Assembly: GCA_015665455.1 (NCBI GenBank)
Contig: JADFAD010000006.1
Location: 868,001 to 932,000, forward strand
Direction: 5' to 3'
DNA from: Oceanospirillaceae bacterium
Lineage (GTDB): Bacteria > Pseudomonadota > Gammaproteobacteria > Pseudomonadales > Litoribrevibacteraceae
DNA: 64,000 bases
The position numbers and the translations under genes were made by a program. Of this stretch, positions 26,243 to 36,000 are shown one piece after another. Position 1 is the stretch's first letter. Every line of letters starts with the position of its first letter. Under the pieces are notes generated by a model. It made no database searches. It was not told the origin of the DNA and worked only from the letters and a program-made list of their open reading frames with translations.

Positions 26243-27466
26243 CTAGCCTAATTTGCGAGGCAGAATAAGGTTCAAAATAATTGCTGAAATAGCCGCTAGG
26301 CCAATGCCCTTGAGCATTAAATCCCCCATTTGAAGAGCCATTCCGCCAATACCAAAAACCAATGTCACTGCAACAATGATCATGTTGCGCGGATCTGTTA
26401 AATCCACTTGAGCTTTCACTAAAGAACTCATACCTATCGCTGCAATTGTACCAAATAACAATACTAAGATTCCGCCCATAACCGGAACAGGTATCGTTGA
26501 TAACACAGCACCTAACTTCCCGCAGAAAGACAACACGATGGCGAATACGGCTGCCCAAGTCATAACAACAGGGTTAAACACTTTCGTCAGCGCAACAGCA
26601 CCTGAAACTTCCGAATATGTAGTATTAGGTGGGCCACCTAAAAAAGCAGCAGTAGAGGTTGCTAGACCATCACCCAGCATGGTCCGATGTAAACCCGGTT
26701 TTTTAAGGTAATCTTTATTCGCAACCGCACTGATCGCAGTTACGTCACCAATGTGCTCTACGGCTGGAGCAATGGCGATCGGCAAGATATACAACACGGC
26801 CTGCCAATTCCACTCGGGCGCTGTAAAATTAGGAACAGCAAACCAAGGTGCCGATGCCACAGCAGAGAAATCAACCATGCCAAACGCAACTGCTGCAATG
26901 TATCCTGCAATAATACCACTCAGAATCGGAAGTAACCTGAATAACCCCTTTGCCCAAACAGATATGCCAATGGTGACAAAAAGAGCGATCGCAGCAACCA
27001 CCAAAGCTTCGCTTTGTTCGACAAGCTGAATTGCACCATCGCCTGTTTTCCCCATGGCCATATGCACTGCTACAGGCGCCAACCCCAAGCCAATAACCAT
27101 AATAACAGGGCCCACAACCACAGGAGGTAATAGCCTATGGATAAATCCTTGTCCTCGCCACGCAATGCATGCACTCAAAACCATATAAAGAACACCCGCA
27201 GCCATCAAGCCCGACATGGTTGCCGCAATGCCCCAAGTCTGGGTTCCATAGATAATGGGTGCAATAAACGCAAAAGATGAAGCAAGAAAGACAGGCACTT
27301 GACGTTTAGTCACCAATTGAAAAATCAAAGTACCAATACCTGCAGTAAACAACGCAACTGCGGGGTCTAATCCCGTTAATATAGGCACTAATACCAGTGC
27401 ACCAAAGGCAACAAATAGCATCTGGCCACCCAACAAAGCCATTTGCCATTTCTTTAGGTTATCCAT
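26243..27466 (-). CDS. uraA: Uracil permease, NCS2 family (UraA)
   Basis: 407 aa with about 14 hydrophobic segments, and NCS2 signatures: the early VLVPILTGLDPAVALFTAGIGTL, IGDVTAISAV (His-Ile-Gly-Asp region of TM8) and GGPPNTTYSEV (TM10). The match with E. coli UraA (429 aa) and its location 30 bases after upp identify it as the proton-coupled uracil importer. NCS2 also includes xanthine and urate carriers, so purine transport is a less likely alternative. Confidence 0.92.
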   Translation of the reverse strand: MDNLKKWQMALLGGQMLFVAFGALVLVPILTGLDPAVALFTAGIGTLIFQLVTKRQVPVFLASSFAFIAPIIYGTQTWGIAATMSGLMAAGVLYMVLSACIAWRGQGFIHRLLPPVVVGPVIMVIGLGLAPVAVHMAMGKTGDGAIQLVEQSEALVVAAIALFVTIGISVWAKGLFRLLPILSGIIAGYIAAVAFGMVDFSAVASAPWFAVPNFTAPEWNWQAVLYILPIAIAPAVEHIGDVTAISAVANKDYLKKPGLHRTMLGDGLATSTAAFLGGPPNTTYSEVSGAVALTKVFNPVVMTWAAVFAIVLSFCGKLGAVLSTIPVPVMGGILVLLFGTIAAIGMSSLVKAQVDLTDPRNMIIVAVTLVFGIGGMALQMGDLMLKGIGLAAISAIILNLILPRKLG

Positions 27467-27496
27467 TATCTGTTCCTTATTATTATCGAATTACTA

Positions 27497-28123
27497 TTAT
27501 TTCGTACCAAAGATTTTGTCGCCTGCATCTCCTAACCCAGGAATAATATATGCTTGCTCGTTTAGGTGGCTATCCACCGACGCAACGTACATATCGACAT
27601 CAGGGTGAGCGGCTTCTACTTTCGCAATACCTTCTGGTGCCGCCACTAAAAACAGCCCCATAATATTTTTACAGCCCGCTTTCTTAAGAAGATCGACCGT
27701 CGCAATAAACGATCCTCCGGTTGCAAGCATTGGATCAAGTACCAAGGCAACACGCTGATCAATGTCTTTCACCAGTTTCTCAAAATAGTAAACCGGTTCA
27801 AATGTTTCTTCATCTCGATATAAACCTACAACCGATATCTTCGAATTAGGCATCATCTCAAGAACACCGTCCAACATACCAATGCCTGCACGTAAGATGG
27901 GTACAACGGTCACTTTTTTACCTTTAATTTGATCCACTTCAACAGGACCAGACCAGCACTCAAGCATTACTTTTTCTGTCTCAAAATTCGCAGTCGCTTC
28001 GTAAGTCAATAACGCACCCACCTCCGCTGCCAATTCACGAAAACGTTTTGTACTGATTTCTTTTTCTCGAAGCAAAGACAGTTTGTGTTGCACTAGAGGG
28101 TGGTTAATTTCATAAACAGACAT
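27497..28123 (-). CDS. upp: Uracil phosphoribosyltransferase
   Basis: 208 aa from the ATG at 28123 (AGGAGT 7 bases upstream), as in E. coli; the longer frame adds seven residues without support. Contains [13 protein letters not shown], the PRPP-binding [10 protein letters not shown], and the C-terminal [13 protein letters not shown] uracil-binding end. Makes UMP from uracil and PRPP. Operon with uraA. Confidence 0.97.
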   Translation of the reverse strand: MSVYEINHPLVQHKLSLLREKEISTKRFRELAAEVGALLTYEATANFETEKVMLECWSGPVEVDQIKGKKVTVVPILRAGIGMLDGVLEMMPNSKISVVGLYRDEETFEPVYYFEKLVKDIDQRVALVLDPMLATGGSFIATVDLLKKAGCKNIMGLFLVAAPEGIAKVEAAHPDVDMYVASVDSHLNEQAYIIPGLGDAGDKIFGTK

Positions 28124-28385
28124 CGACAGGACTCCTAAAATCACACAGTAAGATAATGAAATACCTAAACGGATTAAAACCTACAACCCACAAGGCATAT
28201 ATTAAGACAGAAGTATTAAGGCCGCTATTTTGCCAAACCATCCGCACCTTTAAAAGCTGTCTTATCGATCAGATAATAGATTTAACTACCTATCTCAATA
28301 AATTCATTATTCTGTTTGCATTATTATGTGTAATAGTTGAGCATCATTATTCTTTTAAAATCCAAAAACACTTAAAACAAATATA

Positions 28386-31088
28386 ATGAAATCAATAAAA
28401 TACATCATCGCTTCGATTCTAATTTTATTTTCATACTCAACACTTATCGCAGCAGAAACCACCCATTTAGAGCTCAATCCAAATAATGATAAGTATAAAC
28501 TGGCTGGGCATATTGAGTTTATTGAAGATCCGAACGATACATTAACGCTAAACGATGTACGCCAAAAAGACGCAACACAGTTTAGTTTTTTAGAAAACAA
28601 CACACCTAATTTTGGATTCAGTAACGCTTCTTATTGGTTAAAAGTACGCCTAAAGAATATCTCCAGCGCAGAATCAGATAGCATCACTAAAACAACGCAA
28701 TGGGCACTGACCAGCAGCTATGCCCCCTTGGCTGAGCTGTCTGTCTTCATCATAAATGAAAAAACAAACACACTTATCAATCAATGGAAAACCGGAACAG
28801 AGGTGCCTTTCAATCAAAGACCACTCAATCACCGTAGCTTTATTTTCCCATTTGAAATGACCCAAGGCGACGAACTCACCGTTTATGTGAAAGCCATTTC
28901 AGAAACATCGGTGCAGGTGCCTCTTGAAATTTGGAAGACTGACGAGTTCTTAGCGATCGATGGAAATAGCATATATTACTGGGGCTTATATTTTGGAATA
29001 ATGCTATCTCTTCTCGCTTACAACACTCTGATGTATATCTCTGTCAGGCATTCATCTTACGCATACTATTTAATCTATGTTATAAGCTTGTCTGGTGTGG
29101 TTCTGTTTCTCAACGGCCAAGGTTTCCAGTTTCTATGGCCAAACTTCCAGCTTTGGAATGCCATTGCACTTCCCTTCTTCACGGGAGCCACCGTTGCGAG
29201 TGTCGTGCAATTCAGTCGTATCATCTTTAAATCGAATACCCTAACACCAGTATTCGATCGCATTATGCTGTGTTACATCAGCCTTGGTGTATTTTCTATG
29301 CTAACCCCGTTTATGGGTTTTACAAATACACCTCAAATTGCCGGTCTGATCGGCGCAATGATCCCTATCATACTTATCACCGCAGGCATTCTCTCTTGGA
29401 AAGCAGGCAACACACTCGCCTTATTTTTTACCTGTACCTGGGTTTTCTATTCACTCGCTTTAATCTGCTATTTACTCAATGTGTTTGGGATTATTCCAAG
29501 CAACGCGTTTACTTCTAACGCACTCCAAATAGGTTCTGCCGGTGAAGTCATTCTATTATCGTTTGCTCAAGCCTACAGAATGAGACTCGAACGCCAGAAA
29601 CGTTACCAAGCATTAAAAAACGAAAACACCGCCATCATAAAGTGGCAACAAGCAGAAAAGCACATGCTGCATCAAGCTCAACACCATCCGTTAACCTTTC
29701 TGCCTAATCGGAGCTTATTGAGTCAGAAAATCGATGAACTTCTGAAACATTCCGACAGTCCAAAAATATCCTTTTCCATTATCTTGATACACATAAACCG
29801 CTTCAGTGAAATCAATAAGACACTGGGTAAAATCAACGCAGATCAAATACTGATACAGGCTGCCGATCGTATTCATTTATCCGCGCTGGATACCCATTCT
29901 CTTTTCTCATTGGAGATTAATCAAGACACCAAGTACAACATCGCCATGCTCGACAGTGCCACCTTCGCATGCATCGCAGATACCACAGGCATGCCGGATA
30001 CGGCCAACTTCATAACCAAACAAATCCAACAGGCCATCGCAATCCCCATTAACTTTCAAGGCATGTCTATCAGCTTGGATTGCAGTGCAGGCATCGTGAA
30101 TTACCCAGAAGATGGAATTGACTCAGAAACCTTATTAAAACACGCGGAAGTAGCAACCACGCTAGCTAGAAAACACAGACAATCCATTGCTGTTTATAAC
30201 CCAATACAGGACGATTACAGTACTCGACGATTGCGATTGATGGGAGATCTTCATCAGGCCATTGATGATCAGCAATTAGAGCTGTACTTCCAACCCCAAA
30301 TCGACGCTAAGACAGAACGAGCCATCGGCTTCGAAGCACTACTTCGATGGACACACCCTTCTATGGGTTATATTCCACCCACTGAAATCATTATGCTTGC
30401 AGAACAGTGCGGACTAATGAAATCGATTACTCGTTGGGCTTTGTCCGAATCCATGATGTTTGGGAAAACCCTAGACAGATTAGGTTACCAGCTGCAATTG
30501 GCGGTCAATATCTCTTCAAATAACCTTCACGAGCAAGACTTTACTTTAGTCATTCGGAAAATCATTCAAAATCATCAATACAATCCAACAAAGTTAACGC
30601 TGGAATTTAACGAAAGCTCCATCATCGATCACTCCGCTCAAGCCGAGAAAAGCTTACAAGAGCTACAAAAACTGGGTATTCAACTTTCTCTAGATCAATT
30701 TGGTAGCGGGCACACATCACTCTCAAAACTAAAGACACTGCCTTTAAATCAAGTAAAAATTAGCCCAGAGTTGGTTCTGGATATTACCAATGAAAGTGAT
30801 ACAAAAAACATAGTCGATACCATTATAAAACTGAGTCACCTACTTGGCCTGCCAAACGTGGGAGTCGGCGCCGAGAACTTACTCCTGACAAACAGTTTAA
30901 AAGACATGAACTGCGATACCTTGCAAGGCAATTATATTGCACCTGCGATGAACCATGAAGCCGCTCTGATTTGGTTGAAAGAACACATGTCTACGCCTAA
31001 GAAACCATTAAAAACAGAACGATTAAGAAGCAAACACAAAGAATCCGAAAACGTATATGCTTTCACACCTCAAGAGGATGATAATTAA
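28386..31088 (+). CDS. 7TMR-DISM membrane sensor with degenerate GGDEF and degenerate EAL domains
   Basis: 900 aa. Signal peptide 1-23, a 7TMR-DISM extracellular domain (about 35-185, SYWLKVRLKN), seven helices (about 195-395), then a GGDEF-like domain where the signature reads DSATF (about 523-527), and an EAL-like domain. In the latter EAL (650-652) and LEFNES remain, but the DDFGTG motif is DQFGSG (about 770) and the AEGVET motif is AENLLL. Cyclase activity is almost certainly lost and phosphodiesterase activity doubtful, so it may act as a c-di-GMP binder or protein scaffold. A paralogous sensor with an intact GGDEF lies at 11600. Confidence 0.85.
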   Translation: MKSIKYIIASILILFSYSTLIAAETTHLELNPNNDKYKLAGHIEFIEDPNDTLTLNDVRQKDATQFSFLENNTPNFGFSNASYWLKVRLKNISSAESDSITKTTQWALTSSYAPLAELSVFIINEKTNTLINQWKTGTEVPFNQRPLNHRSFIFPFEMTQGDELTVYVKAISETSVQVPLEIWKTDEFLAIDGNSIYYWGLYFGIMLSLLAYNTLMYISVRHSSYAYYLIYVISLSGVVLFLNGQGFQFLWPNFQLWNAIALPFFTGATVASVVQFSRIIFKSNTLTPVFDRIMLCYISLGVFSMLTPFMGFTNTPQIAGLIGAMIPIILITAGILSWKAGNTLALFFTCTWVFYSLALICYLLNVFGIIPSNAFTSNALQIGSAGEVILLSFAQAYRMRLERQKRYQALKNENTAIIKWQQAEKHMLHQAQHHPLTFLPNRSLLSQKIDELLKHSDSPKISFSIILIHINRFSEINKTLGKINADQILIQAADRIHLSALDTHSLFSLEINQDTKYNIAMLDSATFACIADTTGMPDTANFITKQIQQAIAIPINFQGMSISLDCSAGIVNYPEDGIDSETLLKHAEVATTLARKHRQSIAVYNPIQDDYSTRRLRLMGDLHQAIDDQQLELYFQPQIDAKTERAIGFEALLRWTHPSMGYIPPTEIIMLAEQCGLMKSITRWALSESMMFGKTLDRLGYQLQLAVNISSNNLHEQDFTLVIRKIIQNHQYNPTKLTLEFNESSIIDHSAQAEKSLQELQKLGIQLSLDQFGSGHTSLSKLKTLPLNQVKISPELVLDITNESDTKNIVDTIIKLSHLLGLPNVGVGAENLLLTNSLKDMNCDTLQGNYIAPAMNHEAALIWLKEHMSTPKKPLKTERLRSKHKESENVYAFTPQEDDN

Positions 31089-31156
31089 GCATCAAGTCTT
31101 GGAGGTGTGAAAACTCTACCCTTCAACTCTTAATCGTTCAATTCTCAATCATTCAA

Positions 31157-32560
31157 CTATGAATCGTTTTTAGGCTTGATAAGCTGAGCATAATAGCCAC
31201 TCGCTTTTGCAGCCTCAAAGAACTCACTCGGATCGTTAACAATGCCCCGCCCGTGTTCACTAATTACCAGCGCTTCAAGCAGACATCCAGGGATATTATT
31301 GCCATTAAAATTCGGCATTCTTGGGTACATGTTGAATTTATCCGCACCAATCACCGTTTTATATAAAGACACCCCTTGGTTCGCCAACTTGTTTCTGATG
31401 GGCCGCTTAATGCAAGGATGAGTGTCGTCTGCAACCAAAGCATCGGGCTTAAACCACGCCACAAGATTTTCAATGTCACTTCCCCGCGCAGTCAAAACTA
31501 ACACCAAGTCAGCTTCATACAAACGCTCTGGTCGCCGTGTCTTCAATACCTGAGTCCCATATTCCACAGAACCTATTTCTTCTTGGTATCTGGGATCAAT
31601 CGCTATGACCTTCGAAAACAATTTTGCTAAATCCGATATTAAAGGCTCTCCAATTCGACCTGCACCACCTAAAATGGCGATCTTAAGCTCATGATGTGGC
31701 CTTCCTCGTTTCTCAGCCAACTGCAGTGCAGACTCAACCATTGCAAAACGAGTCCCAAACGCACCATTCACCAAAGGCGGGTCTAATGGAATCCCGGCCC
31801 TCAAAGCAAACCCGGGTAATCGCCCTACGAGGGCAAACGTATCCGCTTTGGAGTAACGCGCTCTTAAACGTTCTATGTACGTTCGAACCTCACCACTGTC
31901 TTCAGCCAACTCATTTTCTGGAACAGGAGAGCTCACCACCATGCCCCATCCAATCTTTGATTTAAACAATCCAATTGAGACCAGTTTCGGGCTCACGTTT
32001 CGAAACCAACCCGGAGTATACGCTCGATGATCACCCTTGGTGCCATACACAGCGAACACAACTTTTGGTTTTAAAATGAGAGAGATTAAAGGGGAGAGAA
32101 TATTGCCCAAGATAAACAGTAATATCCGGCCGTACCGCCACAGAACTCTTTGAAGAAGATAAATCCCATGAAAAGGGTTTTCTGGATCGGATGCTTTTGC
32201 AGCTTGAATATCAGGGTTTAAATACGATTCGTGAGAGCTTTGAACCTTAGAAAGAAAGTCATAATCCCTAGATCCTTTCTGTAAACTATCAACAAATGAC
32301 AACCTCACCACACCATCAGTAACTCGTTCAACTTTGACGCGTCGTTTTAACTGCTCTGTGTCTTGAGTAATCGTGACACCCAATTGCTCCTCATTCAGCA
32401 CATCTCGATCTAATTTCATACAAAGAGGCTGCTTAACCAAGGTTAACTGCACACCTTGCTCAGTCACCTCTGATGCACAGGCCTTATATGAACACTCTCC
32501 AATATCTAAAACTGCGGGTAAATCCATTCCATAAGCTTGGTCTTTTTGTAGCTCAGACAT
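31157..32560 (-). CDS. Unrecognised Rossmann-fold protein with possible PilZ-like N-terminus
   Basis: 467 aa. The N-terminal 90 residues show a beta-rich pattern (KACASEVTEQGVQLTL ... RRVKVERVTDGVVRLSFVD) that resembles a PilZ barrel lacking the RxxxR motif; this is a tentative reading. A hydrophobic stretch at about 146-166 may be a membrane hairpin. The rest is Rossmann-like, with GGAGRIGEP (298-306) followed by VIAIDPRY, as in NAD(P)-dependent oxidoreductases. I cannot name the family or substrate. The C-terminal part contains NFNGNNIPGCLLEALV. Convergent with the degenerate GGDEF-EAL gene. Confidence 0.55.
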   Translation of the reverse strand: MSELQKDQAYGMDLPAVLDIGECSYKACASEVTEQGVQLTLVKQPLCMKLDRDVLNEEQLGVTITQDTEQLKRRVKVERVTDGVVRLSFVDSLQKGSRDYDFLSKVQSSHESYLNPDIQAAKASDPENPFHGIYLLQRVLWRYGRILLFILGNILSPLISLILKPKVVFAVYGTKGDHRAYTPGWFRNVSPKLVSIGLFKSKIGWGMVVSSPVPENELAEDSGEVRTYIERLRARYSKADTFALVGRLPGFALRAGIPLDPPLVNGAFGTRFAMVESALQLAEKRGRPHHELKIAILGGAGRIGEPLISDLAKLFSKVIAIDPRYQEEIGSVEYGTQVLKTRRPERLYEADLVLVLTARGSDIENLVAWFKPDALVADDTHPCIKRPIRNKLANQGVSLYKTVIGADKFNMYPRMPNFNGNNIPGCLLEALVISEHGRGIVNDPSEFFEAAKASGYYAQLIKPKNDS

Positions 32561-33082
32561 AAAAAATTCCTTTTATCTAATTTATTGCTCTCCCCCATCT
32601 ATGACCAAAAATGCCATCCTAGGCATCCAAATTTTGCTAAATCCAGTCAACTTGATGAAGGTTCACTTTCCTAATGAACCCTTACCAGGCATAAATCAAA
32701 GCCCAGAAAAGATACTTTTAAGTATTACCCTGACTTAAACAAAGCTACAACCCAACATAACGGAAAGTTACTTTTCTATACTTTTCAATAAGTTAAATAA
32801 AAATATACCAACATCATTTCTTTGAAATTCGTCTATGTAAACTCAGATCAAACAAAAGTCTCATTCGAACTTTCACTACCAATAAAGAATGAATTATTAA
32901 GTGCGTTTTTCGACTTAAATTCGAACAGGAAAATCAGCTAAAAACGGTAAACCGTTCCATACGTCACATTTTTACAAATCTTATAATTTCATTTTGTAGA
33001 CGCAGTGTTATTATCAAAGGAACAATCGAAAAAGTTTCTATATTGCGTTTCGAACTTTTCTAACAAAAATAATAACAACGGG
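32561..33082. other. 522-base AT-rich divergent intergenic region
   Basis: Contains no convincing gene. Visible elements are a hairpin GGTTCA/TGAACC near 32660-32682, the near-palindrome ATACTTTTAAGTAT near 32716, and AACGG-TAAA-CCGTT near 32942-32956. It must hold promoters for both divergent genes, but none is clear by eye. Confidence 0.5.
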
Positions 33083-36000
33083 ATGTCTGTCGTGGCTAAG
33101 CACTTAGCGTTTCAATCATTGCTGGTATGTTCAATTTCATTTTTAACTGCGTGTGGCGGTGGGTCAGGCGGTGGCGACACCAATTTCGACTCATTTGTTG
33201 GTACCTTCCACGACAGTGAAGTCTCCGGTTTAACTTACGAATCTGATACCCACTCCGGTACGACAAACAGCAAAGGGGAGTTTAACTATTTCCCGGGTGA
33301 AGAAATGACCTTCAAAATCGGAAATAAGGTCATTGGGATTACAAACGGCCGCGCAGTAATTACGCCTGTTGATGTTGTTGCAGGTTTATACTTAAAAGAG
33401 GGGCTGTCAATTGAGGATCGCTCCGAATTACTACTTGTCCCCGATACTGATACTGATACTGATACTGATACTGATACTGATACTGAAACGACAGAAATCA
33501 TTCTTACTACAACGCAAAAAGAACGGGCAAATATCAACTTAGTTCGCCTATTCTTAACCATTGATAGCGATAGAAATCCGGATAACGGCATCCAGATCAG
33601 CGATGCAATGCACCAAGCATTCACTAATGAACTGACAGAAATCCCTAACTTCGCAAAAGACTACATTGAGTTTGAAAACTCTAATGCAATCGCAGAGCTT
33701 ATGGCTTCACCTTCACTCCCAGACGTAGTCGACAGTGCAGATACGGCTGGCAACAACACTCAACTGGCTTCCGCAGAAAACGCACGCCTACACTTTGCAG
33801 CCACATTGCTTGAAGTTAAAAACTCCACAGATACGGACGGCGATGGAATTCCTGACGTCATTGATCAGGAACCAGAAGACGCAGACATTTTCTCGGACAT
33901 TGATGGCGACGGTCGACAAGACTATTTGGACCTCTTTAAATACGACTCTACTGATTGGGCCGATCGTGACGGTGACGGCCATGGCGATAACGCAGACCTA
34001 TTCCCAGACGACCCAGCCGACTGGTTAGATTCCGACAGCGATGGATATGGCGACAACGCCGAAATAGCATGGGGCGCATCTCAAGACCCTATTGATGAGA
34101 ACAGTCATTTGGATCCTGAAACGGGCGTCAATTCCGATGGCGATTCTAAAGATGATCTCGAGGATGACTTTCCGTTCAATCCCAGAGAAACAAATGACGA
34201 AGATGAAGACGCACCTAAATGCACCGATGAAATGCTTGAAGCTGATGCAGCCTTAAAAGCAGACACAAATACAGCGGAAGAGGATAAAGACTATCGTTGT
34301 GATGCACAAGGTTACGACGTTAAGGCGTGTATTATACAACCTGGATTGGACAGCTGCTTACCCGGTGACGGTTTCGGTGACAACTCTGATGCCTTTGATA
34401 ACGATGCAACAGAATGGCTAGACACGGATGATGATGGCGTCGGCGATAATACAGACCCTCGTGTTAATGACCCGGATAACGATTACGACGGCATTCAGCA
34501 AAGTAGCGTTGAAGCAAACTCAGCGGATAAGTTTCCGAACGACATTACCGAGTTTTACGACTCAGATAAAGATGGAACAGGGGATTTCAGTGATCCCTTC
34601 CCTTACGATGACAATGGCTTATTCGATACCGATGAAGACGGTATTCCTGATTATTGGGAAGAAAAGTATTCAGCAAACAGTACTGCACTAGCTCCATCAT
34701 CAGATGCGGATTCCGACGGCTTTAACAACCTTATTGAGTATAAATACGGTTCAATTCCAAACGACAAAACCAGTAGGCCTAATGTTCCTGAAGTCTTTAA
34801 TGTAGCGCAAAATAAACAATCACAATACTTACCGATAGACACTTCAGACATCAGTTTGTTTAATGAATTTTATGACGTCAATGTATTCAACACATTCAAT
34901 GAAGCTGATGATGGCAGTCTCCCTGATCTCGCTTCTGGGCTGACCATGAGCATTAAAACAAACTTATCAAATAACCCTAAAAGTCGATTAATTTTTAGTA
35001 ATGGTATCAAGTCCGCCGCTTTCCATAGCCTGTTAGATAACTACGATGAAAGCGACGGAACCATAGAATGGCACTTACAACACGATACAAACATGGATTC
35101 AGAAACAGACCATTCATTGGTCGGCTGGACAATGAACAACACCTATCAAGTTTCTATTTTCAATGGTTTCTCAGGTAATTCAGCAGGTTACCGCCTAACC
35201 TCTCTTAACGAAAGCAATAATGATAGTCACTTGGTTACAAACAAGTCCTATGACAATGCAAAAGATCTACCTAACAACATGCTGCACGTTGATGCATTCG
35301 CTGTAGGTATTGACGATAAACAGTTCTTCGTAGATATAAGCACTAACCAAATCATTGAAAGCACTTTATCGACAAGCGCCTCCACCTTAAAGACCGTCAC
35401 TTACGATCTATTCATTCAAGAAAACGGTGAGGACGTTGCTGAAACCGATGTCGCTACCGACAAAATGCTTGCTTTCACATCGAACGGAGCCATCGATGTC
35501 GTTGCTCACTACCGTGAAACAGACTCAGTATCACCTCACGGCCGCATATATGTCGAAGTCTATGCTTCCATATCCGGCACAGCAGATGAAACAACAGAAG
35601 AAACCCTAAAAGACAAGTTTGCTATCACACGACCGCTTTGTATTGCTAATGCCAACAATAATGGTTGGCTAGAAAGCTCTGACGTTAACGGCCCTATGAA
35701 TTTCTGCTTAGACGCAGATGACTCATTAACCTGTGATTTCACTGCGGTACAGCAAGATCATGCGGTGCTTAGTTGCTCTTCGGCTAACACAACAGAAACA
35801 TTAATTGCCGCTGTCGATCTTAAAAACCATGAAGTTCTTTGGAATACAAACATTGCGTCAGAAGAACCGCTGTCTGTGCTCATCGATGAAAATAATTACT
35901 TCTACTCAACAACATCAACCGATGACGTCACAACGCACTATTCATCCAAGTTGGTATTCGTTTCAACCAGTTCAGGCCTAAAAAGCTTCCGACTATCAGA

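Noticed and set aside
26133-26558. A 141-codon frame overlapping the 3' end of uraA on the same strand
   Set aside because: It is a shifted frame of uraA and has low-complexity Cys/Ser/Gly-rich composition typical of shadow frames.
32561-33082. A c-di-GMP riboswitch in the long leader before the lipoprotein gene
   Set aside because: No GEMM-like conserved blocks are present; only simple short hairpins.
33443-33484. Frame-shifting (on/off) phase variation at the GATACT repeat
   Set aside because: The unit has six bases, so gain or loss of copies keeps the frame.
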